From Candidatus Hebobacterum abditum (GTDB lineage: Bacteria; Armatimonadota; Hebobacteria; Hebobacterales; Hebobacteraceae), in assembly GCA_029821875.1 (NCBI GenBank), contig JALGXW010000010.1:67859-131858 (forward strand): a DNA stretch of 64,000 nt. Reading direction: 5' to 3'. Below are positions 35,082 to 45,097 of the stretch, one piece after another. The notes under the pieces were generated by a model, which saw only the letters and a program-made list of their open reading frames with translations, searched no databases and was not told the DNA's origin. The translations under genes were made by a program, and so were the position numbers. Within the stretch, counting starts at the first letter, position 1. Every line of letters begins with the position of its first letter.

Positions 35082-35864
35082 GTGTCAGCAATCGAGGCCG
35101 ACAGCATCTGGAAGGAATATCGGCGCCCGCATGTGAGAGCGACCACGTTCAAGGAGGCGGCGCTTGCCCTGCTGCGGGGGCAACGGGGATACGATGAGTT
35201 CTGGGCGCTTCAGGATGTGTCCTTCACGGTGGAGCAGGGGGAGGCGATCGGCCTGGTGGGGCCGAACGGTTCGGGCAAGAGCACCATGCTGGGTATCCTC
35301 GCCCGCGTGCTCAGGCCGACCAGAGGTGCAGTTGAGGTCACGGGGCGCGTCTGCCCTCTGCTGGAGCTGGGGACCGGATTCCATCCCGACCTGACTGGCC
35401 GAGAGAATGTCTTCCTGAACGCAAGCCTCCTGGGGTCGGGCCATCGACAGACGGCCGCCCGCTACGGCGACATCGTTGACTTCGCCGAGCTCTCCGATTT
35501 CATGGATGCCCCCGTCAAGACCTACTCCACAGGCATGGTCATCCGCCTCGGGTTCTCGATCGCGATACACATGGAGCCGGACATACTGCTGATAGACGAG
35601 GTGCTCGGCGTGGGCGACGAGCACTTTCAGCACAAGTCCTACGCCCGTCTGGCCGAGTTCAAACGGGCCGGCAAGACCCTATTCGTCGTGTCTCACAGCC
35701 TCACTGGAATCACGACGGTCTGCGACCGGGCGATCTGGCTCGATCGCGGGCACATCGTGACCGACGGAGACGCCGACGAGGTGGTCAGGCAATACCATGA
35801 TGCGGTGATAGCCTGGGAGCAGTCCCTGGCCGAGGCCAAGGCCCGCGATGCGTCTGCTAGCTGA
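35082..35864 (+). CDS. ABC transporter ATP-binding protein for polysaccharide export (Wzt-like, no C-terminal extension)
   Basis: GLVGPNGSGKSTMLGILARVL, YSTGMVIRLGFSIAIHMEPDILLIDEVLGVGDEHF; GTG start. Confidence 0.93.
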   Translation: MSAIEADSIWKEYRRPHVRATTFKEAALALLRGQRGYDEFWALQDVSFTVEQGEAIGLVGPNGSGKSTMLGILARVLRPTRGAVEVTGRVCPLLELGTGFHPDLTGRENVFLNASLLGSGHRQTAARYGDIVDFAELSDFMDAPVKTYSTGMVIRLGFSIAIHMEPDILLIDEVLGVGDEHFQHKSYARLAEFKRAGKTLFVVSHSLTGITTVCDRAIWLDRGHIVTDGDADEVVRQYHDAVIAWEQSLAEAKARDASAS

Positions 35865-37320
35865 GGCAGCGAGGGCGGCCGGCAACGTTCTTCTCGAGCC
35901 GACGACGCTCGACCGAACCACTGGGCTTGAGTTCTCCGAACGCGCGCTCGTCGTCGGCACCCGCGACGCGCCCGCCATACGCGCCGCGGTGAACCAGTTG
36001 TCGCGACGGGCCCCCTCCCTCCAGATCGAGATCGCGGGGCAGGACGTTTACATCCGTGGACTCCGCGGCGTTCGTAGTCGGCAATACGACCTGGTCTGCA
36101 TCCTGCTGACCGGCGAAGGCCATATCCGGGAGAAAGCGCTGGGCCTGCTGTCGGGCGCCCGCATCGCATTGGCCTACGGGGCAAACGGCCGCTGGTATGA
36201 GGTCCGGCGCCCGCCGGTTCACCTGAGGAACGGGAGGTGGTGGGCCAGGGCGACGCTCACAGTGCTGCTCTGCGCGCTCTACTTCAGAATAATGATCGCG
36301 CTGGCGATCGCGGATGGCCTCAGGAGGCTGCTGCCGTCAGGAGTCCTGCCCGAGCCGGCCCACCTGGCCGGCTCGCGTCCGGTCACTTTCATAGTGCCGA
36401 CCTACAACCAGCGGGACATGATGGACTTCTGTCTGCCGCCTCTGCTGGCGGAGGCCGATGGCCGGCACCGTATCATCGTGGTCGACGACGCCAGCTCAGA
36501 CGACACCGCGGAATACGTTCGCCGGCAGTATCCAGATGTGCTGCTCATCCGCCTACCTCGCAACCGCGGATTCGCGGGCGCGGTGCGCGCGGGCATTGCC
36601 GCTTCTGATACTCCTCTCTTCTCACTCATAAACACCGACGTGAAGGTGCGGCCCGGATTCCTCGACGCCCTCACGCCTCACTTTGACCGGCCCGATACGT
36701 TCGCGGTCTGCTCGCGCATCGAGCTGCCGGGCGGCTCCCAGATGGAGACCGGCAACGTCGCAGCCGCCTGGTCGGGCCTGCTCGAGCCCTACCACGTCCC
36801 TCCGTCCGGGCCGGGGCCGATCCTCTACGCAGGCGGCGCGTCGTCCATCTACGACCGGAGCAAGTACGAGGCCCTCGGCGGGTTCGAGCCCCTCTACAGG
36901 CCGCTCTACTTCGAAGACATAGAGCTGGGGTATCGGGCCTGGCGACGCGGGTGGAGGTCTCTCTTCGAGCCGCGCGCCAGCGTCTGGCACGAACGCCGGG
37001 CCTGGATCGGGGAGCGATTCGGCGACGCTTACGCGAACGAGACATTCCTGAGGAACAGCCTCCTCTTCGTCTGGAAGAACATCCGGGACCGCGGCCTGCT
37101 CGTTCAGCATCTTGGGTACGTGTGGGCGCGCCTCGCAAGCGAGATCCTGCGCGGGGAGGGCACCATGGCTCGCGCCCTCCTGCGGGCCGTTCCTTTCGTC
37201 CGCTGGGTCCTGCTCAAGAGGTGGGGCACGTACCGGAGGGGCGACCTGTCGGACGAACAGATCATGGCTCTGGCTCGTCCGCCGGCCGCCGAGGAGTTCG
37301 TGGAGGCCGAGTCGCAGTGA
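35848..37320 (+). CDS. GT2 glycosyltransferase with N-terminal Rossmann-like half-domain and TM
   Basis: N-term RALVVGTRDAP...YDLVCILLTGEGHIREKALGLLSGARI + TM; GT2 VTFIVPTYNQRDMM...VDDASSDDT...INTDV. Confidence 0.88.
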   Translation: MRLLAEAARAAGNVLLEPTTLDRTTGLEFSERALVVGTRDAPAIRAAVNQLSRRAPSLQIEIAGQDVYIRGLRGVRSRQYDLVCILLTGEGHIREKALGLLSGARIALAYGANGRWYEVRRPPVHLRNGRWWARATLTVLLCALYFRIMIALAIADGLRRLLPSGVLPEPAHLAGSRPVTFIVPTYNQRDMMDFCLPPLLAEADGRHRIIVVDDASSDDTAEYVRRQYPDVLLIRLPRNRGFAGAVRAGIAASDTPLFSLINTDVKVRPGFLDALTPHFDRPDTFAVCSRIELPGGSQMETGNVAAAWSGLLEPYHVPPSGPGPILYAGGASSIYDRSKYEALGGFEPLYRPLYFEDIELGYRAWRRGWRSLFEPRASVWHERRAWIGERFGDAYANETFLRNSLLFVWKNIRDRGLLVQHLGYVWARLASEILRGEGTMARALLRAVPFVRWVLLKRWGTYRRGDLSDEQIMALARPPAAEEFVEAESQ

Positions 37321-38519
37321 AGGTGCTGTTCGTCAGTCCGTTCCTCCCCTACCCTCCGGTGGCCGGCGGCCACCGACAGATCTGGAGTTGGCTGACGCGG
37401 CTCTCCGCGACCCATGAGACTGGCTTCGTCGGCTTCTACGAGCGCGAAGAGGAGGCCCCGAACGCGGAGCGGATTGCCGAGCACTGCTCCCTGGTGCGAG
37501 TGAGGCTCAGGAAGCCCACGCCCCACGCCTACTCCTCATTTGCCCAGCTCCCCCGTTGGGTCACGGAGTTCTTCTCGGAGGAGCTGGCGTCGGACCTCGC
37601 AGCGGCGGCACGGAGCTTCCGCCCGGATATCGTCCAGTTCCTCCACACGAACATGGCGCAGTACCACCGATATGTCAGCAACGCGTCGGTGGTCCTGACC
37701 GCGCTGGACATTGCCTCCGTCGCGCACGGGCGACGCATTGCGATGAGCAAGGACATCGAACGGCTCGAGGCGCGGCTTGAGTGGATCCGCATGTTGCGAC
37801 ACGAATCCACGATGTTCGCAAGAGCCGATCACATCATTGCGGTCTCTGAGCACGACGCCAGGGTCATCGAATCCGCGGCGCGGCACGATCGCGTGACGGC
37901 CGTCCCGCCCGGCGTCGATCGCGAGCAGCTCGAGCCGCGGGAGAGACGGCCCGAGCCCGGTCGCGTGCTCTACGTCGGCCACATGGAGCACTATCCGAAT
38001 CTCGATGGCCTGCTGTATCTCTACCGGGATATCTGGCCTCACGTGCGCCATGCATATCCGGCGGTCAGGCTGACGATCGCCGGAGGTGGCACGCGAGAGG
38101 AGCTAGGCCGCGTCGCTCCCGACACTCTGGCCCGCATGGAGCGAGACGCCACCATCGAGATCGCCGGCTTCGTGCCGGACCTGGGCGCGACGATGGACAC
38201 AGCGACCGCGATGGCGGCGCCCCTTCGACTCGGCTCCGGTGTACGCAATAAGGCCATAGAGGCGATGGCGGCCGGGCTGCCTGTGGTGGCCACTCGGCTT
38301 GGCGCCCAAGGGCTCTCCGTCGCCCACGGCCGGGAGCTGCTCCTGGCCGACGGGGCTGAGAGCTTCGCCCGCGAGCTGGTGCACATACTCAGGGACCACC
38401 GCCTGCAGGAGGCTCTATCTGCGGCCGGTCGGGATCTCGTCGCCCGCGATCACGACAATGACCGCCTCGGCAAACGTCTCGAAAGGGCTCTCATGCGCGC
38501 GGCCGGGGAGAGATCGTGA
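37317..38519 (+). CDS. GT4 glycosyltransferase
   Basis: GTG start overlapping upstream stop; VKVLFVSPFLPYPPVAGG...VLYVGHMEHYPNLDG...RNKAIEAMAAGLPVVAT. Confidence 0.9.
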   Translation: MKVLFVSPFLPYPPVAGGHRQIWSWLTRLSATHETGFVGFYEREEEAPNAERIAEHCSLVRVRLRKPTPHAYSSFAQLPRWVTEFFSEELASDLAAAARSFRPDIVQFLHTNMAQYHRYVSNASVVLTALDIASVAHGRRIAMSKDIERLEARLEWIRMLRHESTMFARADHIIAVSEHDARVIESAARHDRVTAVPPGVDREQLEPRERRPEPGRVLYVGHMEHYPNLDGLLYLYRDIWPHVRHAYPAVRLTIAGGGTREELGRVAPDTLARMERDATIEIAGFVPDLGATMDTATAMAAPLRLGSGVRNKAIEAMAAGLPVVATRLGAQGLSVAHGRELLLADGAESFARELVHILRDHRLQEALSAAGRDLVARDHDNDRLGKRLERALMRAAGERS

Positions 38520-40510
38520 GAGCACTGGTCCGCTGTGCGGCTGGGTATGTGCTCGACTTCTTCCGCGAGCGCGTGTCGGCGGAGGATTTCCGGAACGAAG
38601 ATATCAAGCGCGTCCTGCTGGCAACAGCCACCGATGACCAGACTCTTTCGACGCTACGCCGCCTCTTCCCGCAAGCCGAGTTCCGCTCGGCCGGCGCGAG
38701 GACGGACCTTTGGCGCGTGCGTCGGCTGCGGTTCGATGTCGCGTGCGTTTCAATGCGCGGGGGGGACGCGCGCAGCCGACTCATTCCGCTCCTGAGTGGA
38801 GCAAAACACACCTTGCTCGTGCCCTCGCCAGACTACCTCTACCGGCTTGGCCTGCGGCGCGGCGTCGCCGACATCTACTGGGCGCTCGTCGACCGCCTCG
38901 TGCTCGCGCCGATCGCACTTCTATGGCTCCTTCTGCTCTCCGTAGCCGCCTACGGAAGTGGGCTGGTGTGGCGCCTCCGCGCGGCCGAGCGAACGCCGCC
39001 CTCCTGGCGGCCGCGGCGCCTCCTCCTCCTCCGACTGATGCCGACGAACGTCTTCCTCGCTCTGCTCAAGCGCCTGCGTAGGGACTTCCCAGGAATTCAC
39101 CTGACGGCCCTGCTGGCTTCCGACGAAGGCCGCGCCGAGGCGAAGGAGGCGGCCAGCGAGGTCATGTTGGCTCGCCGCATGGGGCTGCGCAGTCTTCTTC
39201 GGCGCCTCCGGCGCGGTCGCTTCGACGGCGTCCTGCTGGCAGGGGGGGCTGACTACGGGCTGCGCACCAGCTACCTCAGGGCGGCGCTTGCGGCTCGGCT
39301 GGTGCCTCGCGCTGAGCGCCACCAGTGGGAAATCGGCCAGGCGCTGCCTGGACGACCGCTGTGGCGTGCCTTCGCGCGTGCCCTGCTGCGCAGGGATTCG
39401 CGCTGGCGACAAGCTCCGGGGCTGCTGGGTCGGCTCGGCCTGCGCCGCCACTACTCGCGAGAGCCGTCAGCCGGCCCACCGATAGTCCAGATCGGCATTG
39501 CAGAGGGCTGCAACTACCACTGCCTGTTCTGCCCGTTCCACAGCCCCACAGCCGAAGAAGGCCACAGAGACGCCGACTTGCCGCGCATGTCGTACGAAGT
39601 CTTCGCACGACTGCTCGGCGATCTCAAGCGGATGGGCACCAAGGCCATAGACATCTGCGGCGACGGCGAGCCACTCATGCACCCCGAGGCGCTGGAGATG
39701 GTCGAGCTGGCGAGGGACATGGGCTTCGAGGTGACGTTGGCGACCAACGCTGCGCTGCTGACCGACGCGCGTGCAAGACGCCTGGTCGATCTGGCCGTGA
39801 GGCGGATGCATGTGAGCTTCAACGCCGCGACCGACGACATCTACCAGCAACTTCATGCAGGTGCGCCGCCTGGCGCACGACGCCGCATCATCGCTCGGCT
39901 CCGCGCCATGGCCGAGTATGCCGAGCAGGAGGGTCTCCGGCCGATTGACGTCGAGTTCTCGGCCGTCCTCAACCGCCTCAACATGCAGCAAATCCCACAG
40001 ATGGTGGAGGCCGCGCACGAGGCCCGCGCCCGCTGGTTCATGCTCATCCTGATGGGCCCCGTGGCAGGCGCAGAAGACCTCCTGCCGCGACCGGATGATT
40101 GGATACTCATCCGGGGCGACCTGGACCGGGCTGCCGCCAGGGCGAACGAACTCGGAGTCAACACGAACCTGGACTCCATCCGACCCGGTGCGGGCGCGGA
40201 GGGAACCGGTGCGGTCTACGAGCGGGTGCCTTGCCACATCGGACACGAGTACGCGTTGATTACGGCCGACGGCAACGTCATGTTCTGCTGCCAGTGTTCA
40301 CAGCCGCTGGGGAACCTGCACGAAGACAGCTTTCCCGAGATATGGTACTCTGAGGCCTACCGCCAGGCGAGGCAACAAGCGAGGGAGCTGCCGCGCACCC
40401 GCGAGCAGTTGCCGAGCTGTGAGTGCTTCACTGCGTGCTCGCATGTGGTCGTGAACCTCGAGGTCTTCAGGAAGCTCCACGGCGAGCGCGCGCTGAGGTC
40501 TGTGCTGTGA
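38516..40510 (+). CDS. radical SAM/SPASM-like protein with N-terminal membrane and duplicated Rossmann-like half-domains
   Basis: IGIAEGCNYHCLFCPFH (CxxxCxxC at 39509-39532); DICGDGEPLMHPE; C-term MFCCQCSQPLGNLHEDSFPEIWYSE...CECFTAC. Confidence 0.9.
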   Translation: MRALVRCAAGYVLDFFRERVSAEDFRNEDIKRVLLATATDDQTLSTLRRLFPQAEFRSAGARTDLWRVRRLRFDVACVSMRGGDARSRLIPLLSGAKHTLLVPSPDYLYRLGLRRGVADIYWALVDRLVLAPIALLWLLLLSVAAYGSGLVWRLRAAERTPPSWRPRRLLLLRLMPTNVFLALLKRLRRDFPGIHLTALLASDEGRAEAKEAASEVMLARRMGLRSLLRRLRRGRFDGVLLAGGADYGLRTSYLRAALAARLVPRAERHQWEIGQALPGRPLWRAFARALLRRDSRWRQAPGLLGRLGLRRHYSREPSAGPPIVQIGIAEGCNYHCLFCPFHSPTAEEGHRDADLPRMSYEVFARLLGDLKRMGTKAIDICGDGEPLMHPEALEMVELARDMGFEVTLATNAALLTDARARRLVDLAVRRMHVSFNAATDDIYQQLHAGAPPGARRRIIARLRAMAEYAEQEGLRPIDVEFSAVLNRLNMQQIPQMVEAAHEARARWFMLILMGPVAGAEDLLPRPDDWILIRGDLDRAAARANELGVNTNLDSIRPGAGAEGTGAVYERVPCHIGHEYALITADGNVMFCCQCSQPLGNLHEDSFPEIWYSEAYRQARQQARELPRTREQLPSCECFTACSHVVVNLEVFRKLHGERALRSVL

Positions 40511-43029
40511 GCCACGTGCTGATCTGCGGCGCCGCAGGCTACACAAATGTGGGTGATGACGCTATTCTCCTAGGCATCCTCGCCCAGTTGGGCGAGGCCC
40601 TTCCCGGCCGTCGTCTCCGGGTGGCCGGCGGGCCAGAGTTGGGATCCCTCCTGTGCGACTCCGAGGCCGCACCTATCTCGTACGATGATCGCGCTGAGCT
40701 GGCACGCGCAGTAGAAGAGGCCGACCTCGTGATCCTCGGCGGAGGCGGCCTGCTTTACGACGTCGGCTACGGCGCCGATCTGCAGCGGCTGCTGAGCGAC
40801 CCGCCGGACCGGTATTGGCTATACGAGATGGCGCGGATCGCGGCCGCCTCGGCCGCCGCGGAGCGTCCAGTGATGCTCTACAGCATCGGTGCAGGCCCTC
40901 TGGTCACGACCTCGGCACAACGTGTGGCCAAGTTCGTCTGCGCACAGGCCCGCGCGACCACCCTGCGCGACCAGCAGTCGGCAGATCTCCTGGCATCATG
41001 TTCCGTGCCGAAGGCCCGGCTCCACATCTCGGCCGACCCGGCGATCATGCTGGGGCCCGCCGCCGGCGACGACCTAGCGCAGCGCCTCGGCTTGGCCGGT
41101 CGGCCGCGCCCGTGGATAGCAGTGAATGTTCGCCCGTGGGGGGATAAGAACCAAACCGCGGCGCTCGTGCGCGCAGTGGCGGAGGCTCTCCGCGCGGTCC
41201 GCGGGCGACTCGGCGGCACGGCCATGCTCCTCCCCTTCCAGCGGCTCCACGAGGACGACCTGCCGGTACTGCGGGAGATTGCCGATGCGACTGCCGACTG
41301 CGAGCCCGTCCTCGTTGATGCCCCCCTCGGCCCGGGCGAAGTGACGACCTTGTTCTCCCAGTGCGACGCCGTGATCGGCATGCGGATGCACGCTCTCGTC
41401 TTGGCACTGAGTGCCGGAACGCCCTTCGTCGGCATATCGTATGACTCGAAGGTCGAGGAGTTCGCCGCCGCGGCAGGCGCAGGTGAGTACACTCACTCGG
41501 CCTCAGAAGTCACGGCCGAGTCGCTCGCCGACTCCTGCCAGAGCGTGCTGCAGCAGGCCGAGCTGCGAGGCCGCCTGACCGACGCGAGGGAGAGGATGCG
41601 CGAGTCGGCCGCGACGTCGCCGGAACTCGCGAAGAGCCTGCTCGACACTGGCCGCGTTCCGGCGGCCCGGCCGGCTGCCGTGTCTCCCGCGGAGGCCGGT
41701 CGAATCCGCGTGCTCATGCGCATCAGGCCCGATCACCTCGAGCGACCAGGTGGCGACACGGTCCAGATGAACAAGACGAAGGAACAGCTGGAGGAGCTCG
41801 GCGTCGAAGTGGCGGTGAGCGCCGACGAGTCACCGGATCTGTCTTCGTACGACCTGGTGCACGCCTTCAACCTCGGAAGGCCAGAGGAGCCATCCACGCA
41901 CTGTCGTCAGGCCGCCGAGGCAGGGAAGGCGGTGGCGCTTTCAACGGTCTATTGGGACTTCGCCGAGTTCTGGGAGTGGGGAGACACGGACTACTGGCTG
42001 CTGCCTCGCCCGGAGGAGGGACTGCCCGAGCCACGGATGGCGCCAGTCCCGGGCCCGATCGAGGTGCGGCGCCGGGCCCGACTCGATCAACTCCGGCGCA
42101 ATGCCGTCGACTGCGCGCACGTCTATCTGCCGAACGGGGATGGGGAGGCCGAGCTGCTGTCCGACAGCTACGCCATGGATATGAGCCGCACTGTCGTAGT
42201 GACGAACGCGGTAGATGAGGCCTTCTTCACTGCGAAGCCGGAGGTGTTTGTCGAGAAGTACGGGCTGCGCGACTTCGTCTTGTGCGCCGCCCGGATCGAG
42301 AAGAGGAAGAACCAACTCGCACTGGTGGCGGCTTTGCGAGGCACCGGGCTTCCACTCGTGATGGTCGGGCAGGCGAACCCCCAGGAGTACCTCGACCTGT
42401 GCCGCCGCTACGCCGATGAGAACGTGGTGTTTATCGACGCCGTGAACCACGAGGAACTCGCAAGCGCCTATGCCGCCGCGAAGGTCCATGCTCTGCCAGG
42501 GTGGTTTGAGACGCCCGGTCTCTCCAGCCTGGAGGCCGCCGCCGCCGGACGCAACATCGTTTCGACGGATCGAGGCACGGCGAGGGAGTACTTCGGCGAC
42601 ATGGCGTGGTACTGCGACCCCCGAAGCATCGACTCGATCCGGGAGGCCGTGCTCGCTGCCTACGAGTCGGCTCCTCGGGATGACCTGCGGGCACGTGTCC
42701 GCGAACGCTGCACCTGGCGTCGAGCCGCGGAGAGCACGCTGGCGGGCTATCGCATGGCGCTCGGGCTGCACCAGGAGACGCGAGCGGAGGAGCGGCGCGA
42801 GGCCGCCGTCCTCGCCCTGAGAAGCCACACTGACTACCTCGCAAAGCTCGCCGCTGACCGAGCCTATGAGGCCCAGCGCATGAGGGAGTGGGGGGAGACC
42901 GTGGAGGCCGAACTCAAACGGCTTCAGGAGGAGTTCGGGAGAGTCACCTCCCGGCGACTGCACCGCTGGTCATCGGCCGTTGCACGCGCGGGGTGGGCCG
43001 TGCTGCGGGTGCTTGGAGTGAAGCAGTGA
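40507..43029 (+). CDS. CsaB-type polysaccharide pyruvyl transferase fused to GT4 glycosyltransferase
   Basis: N-term GAAGYTNVGDDAILLGIL, LGGGGLLYDVG, GMRMHALVLALSAGTPFVGISYDSKV; C-term IRVLMRIRPDHLERPGGDTVQMNKTKEQLEELG, PGWFETPGLSSLEAAAAG. Confidence 0.88.
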   Translation: MSHVLICGAAGYTNVGDDAILLGILAQLGEALPGRRLRVAGGPELGSLLCDSEAAPISYDDRAELARAVEEADLVILGGGGLLYDVGYGADLQRLLSDPPDRYWLYEMARIAAASAAAERPVMLYSIGAGPLVTTSAQRVAKFVCAQARATTLRDQQSADLLASCSVPKARLHISADPAIMLGPAAGDDLAQRLGLAGRPRPWIAVNVRPWGDKNQTAALVRAVAEALRAVRGRLGGTAMLLPFQRLHEDDLPVLREIADATADCEPVLVDAPLGPGEVTTLFSQCDAVIGMRMHALVLALSAGTPFVGISYDSKVEEFAAAAGAGEYTHSASEVTAESLADSCQSVLQQAELRGRLTDARERMRESAATSPELAKSLLDTGRVPAARPAAVSPAEAGRIRVLMRIRPDHLERPGGDTVQMNKTKEQLEELGVEVAVSADESPDLSSYDLVHAFNLGRPEEPSTHCRQAAEAGKAVALSTVYWDFAEFWEWGDTDYWLLPRPEEGLPEPRMAPVPGPIEVRRRARLDQLRRNAVDCAHVYLPNGDGEAELLSDSYAMDMSRTVVVTNAVDEAFFTAKPEVFVEKYGLRDFVLCAARIEKRKNQLALVAALRGTGLPLVMVGQANPQEYLDLCRRYADENVVFIDAVNHEELASAYAAAKVHALPGWFETPGLSSLEAAAAGRNIVSTDRGTAREYFGDMAWYCDPRSIDSIREAVLAAYESAPRDDLRARVRERCTWRRAAESTLAGYRMALGLHQETRAEERREAAVLALRSHTDYLAKLAADRAYEAQRMREWGETVEAELKRLQEEFGRVTSRRLHRWSSAVARAGWAVLRVLGVKQ

Positions 43030-44123
43030 GGCTCACTGTCGTCGTGCCAACCCACAATCGATGTGAGCTACTGGGACGCACAGTGCGCAGCCTCTTGGAG
43101 CAGTCGGCCTCGCCGGCCGACTACGAGATAGTCGTCGTGGACGATGGCTCGACGGATGCCACGAGGCCGGCGGTTGAGTCCGTGGGGGCGCCGGAGGGGC
43201 GGCTTCGGTACTTCGGGCAGGAGAACAAGGGACCGGCGGCTGCTCGCAACCGCGGTGTTCTAGAAGCACGCGGACAGATCATTCTCTTCACAGGCGATGA
43301 CTGCATCCCGGCCGACGACCTCGTCGAGCAGCATCTGCAGGCACACGACGAGTGCGGCGATGTCGGCGTCGTGGGATTGGTGACCTGGCATCCCGAAGTC
43401 GAGAAGACTCCCTTCATGGCCTATCTCGAAACGGGGCCGCAGTTCGGCTTTGGGAAGATCGAGAATCCCAAGGATGTCCCCATCTGGCACTTCTACACGG
43501 CAAACTGCTCCGTGCGGCGACACTGGCTGGAGCAGGTGGAGGGCTTCGACGAGGACTTCAGGCACGCCGCCTTCGAAGATATGGAGGCGGCCTACCGGAT
43601 GAAGAGGCGAGGACTTCGCATCGTCTACCGGCCGAGTGCGAAGACCTATCACCATCATCCGACGACGTTCCAGCAGCATCTCGCAAGACAGCGCCTCACA
43701 GGCATGTCGGCGGCTCTGCTCTACCGGAAGCATCCTGAACTCAAGTTCGAGTTGGGGATCGCGCACGCGGCTCGCATGACAACCGCCCTGAAGTTCTGGG
43801 AGGCCGCCACTGAGTATGCGTTTGCGCTGGGGGTCCGCGAGGGCATCACCGGCCAGAAGCAGCCTGAGTGGGATGAGGTCGAGGCAGTGAGCACAGAGCC
43901 GCGCCGCGCCGAGGCCGGCCGCGCGTGGGTGCGCGAGGTGTTCGGCACGATGGACCCAGACAAGGAAGAGCTGATCGACCTCCGTGCTGAACTGGAGCGG
44001 ACCAAGAAGGAATGGGAGCGCGTCACCTCTCGCCGCCTGTACCGCTGGTGCGAGGGAGTGGCCCGCCTGGGCTGGTCGGTCTTGCACAGGCTCGGCCTGG
44101 GGCGTCGCACAATGGCGGGATAA
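43026..44123 (+). CDS. GT2 glycosyltransferase
   Basis: VRLTVVVPTHNRCELLGRTVRSLLEQ, VVDDGSTDATR, ENKGPAAARNRG; GTGA coupling. Confidence 0.92.
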   Translation: MRLTVVVPTHNRCELLGRTVRSLLEQSASPADYEIVVVDDGSTDATRPAVESVGAPEGRLRYFGQENKGPAAARNRGVLEARGQIILFTGDDCIPADDLVEQHLQAHDECGDVGVVGLVTWHPEVEKTPFMAYLETGPQFGFGKIENPKDVPIWHFYTANCSVRRHWLEQVEGFDEDFRHAAFEDMEAAYRMKRRGLRIVYRPSAKTYHHHPTTFQQHLARQRLTGMSAALLYRKHPELKFELGIAHAARMTTALKFWEAATEYAFALGVREGITGQKQPEWDEVEAVSTEPRRAEAGRAWVREVFGTMDPDKEELIDLRAELERTKKEWERVTSRRLYRWCEGVARLGWSVLHRLGLGRRTMAG

Positions 44124-45094
44124 TGCCCAGAGTCTCAGTCGTCGTCCCCAACTACAACGGAGAGCTCCTCCTGCCCGCGTGTCTCAACGCGCTGCGCGCG
44201 CAGACGCTTCGCGACTTCGAGGTCATCGTCTCCGATGACGGCTCCAGCGACGGCTCTGTCGCTCTAGTCTCGCAGGAGTACTCGGAGGCGGTCGTTGTGA
44301 GGTCCGCCACGAATCACGGCTTCTGCCGGGCGGCGAACGCGGGCATGGCGGCCAGCAGAGGCGATTTCGTCGCTCTGCTCAACAACGACGCTGAAGCAGA
44401 TCCTTCTTGCCTGGAAGAGCTGACCGCGGCCATGGAGGAGGATGAGCGGATCGGCATCTGCGCCGCGAAGATGGTCTACCGGGATGATCCCGGCCGAATA
44501 AACTCCGCCGGGCACGCCTGCGGGCCGGACGGAGTGGTCGTCGACATCGGGCGTGGGGAGCGAGACAGCGAGTGGTTCGGGATGGGGCGTGAGGTGCTGG
44601 GCGCCTCCGGCGGTGCCGCCCTGTATCGGCGCCGGATGCTGGCGGAGATCGGTCTGTTCGATCCGGATTTCGCCTTCAGCTTCGAGGACGCTGACCTGAA
44701 TTGGCGGGCCCAATGGGCCGGCTGGCGCGCTCGGTATGTGCCCACGGCCATCGTGAGACACCGGGAGGGCGCGACCCGGGGGATACGCAGCACCCGCGCC
44801 GTGTGCCTTGGCCTGAGGAATGCCGTGCACGTGTGGACGAAGGACTGGCCCGCAGTGTCGCTCCTGCGCCACTTCCTCGGCTTGTGGCACGGACTTCGCC
44901 ATTCGGCCGCGTCGCTGATGCGCCGAGGCCACGGTGGAGCGCTCCCCCAGGCTGTCGGAGGCATCTTCTCTCAGATACCCCTGATGCTGAGGCGGCGGCG
45001 TGAGATCCGGCGTGGCCGGCGGGTGCCTCTGGCGCGGTTTGAAGAACTCCTGGCGATGGGGCTCCAGCACACGCGCAGGCCACGGGAGCATTAG
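44123..45094 (+). CDS. GT2 glycosyltransferase (rhamnosyltransferase-like)
   Basis: MPRVSVVVPNYNGELLLPACLNALRAQTL, SDDGSSDGSV, LLNNDAEADPSCLEEL; TAATG coupling. Confidence 0.92.
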   Translation: MPRVSVVVPNYNGELLLPACLNALRAQTLRDFEVIVSDDGSSDGSVALVSQEYSEAVVVRSATNHGFCRAANAGMAASRGDFVALLNNDAEADPSCLEELTAAMEEDERIGICAAKMVYRDDPGRINSAGHACGPDGVVVDIGRGERDSEWFGMGREVLGASGGAALYRRRMLAEIGLFDPDFAFSFEDADLNWRAQWAGWRARYVPTAIVRHREGATRGIRSTRAVCLGLRNAVHVWTKDWPAVSLLRHFLGLWHGLRHSAASLMRRGHGGALPQAVGGIFSQIPLMLRRRREIRRGRRVPLARFEELLAMGLQHTRRPREH

Positions 45095-45097
45095 CGG

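Noticed and set aside
36951-37316. N-terminal extension of the 36951-38519 ORF
   Set aside because: Out-of-frame overlap with the GT2 gene; the GT4 protein begins naturally at GTG 37317
41941-42963. Minus-strand 340-aa ORF
   Set aside because: Antisense shadow of the CsaB-GT4 fusion; no recognisable motifs
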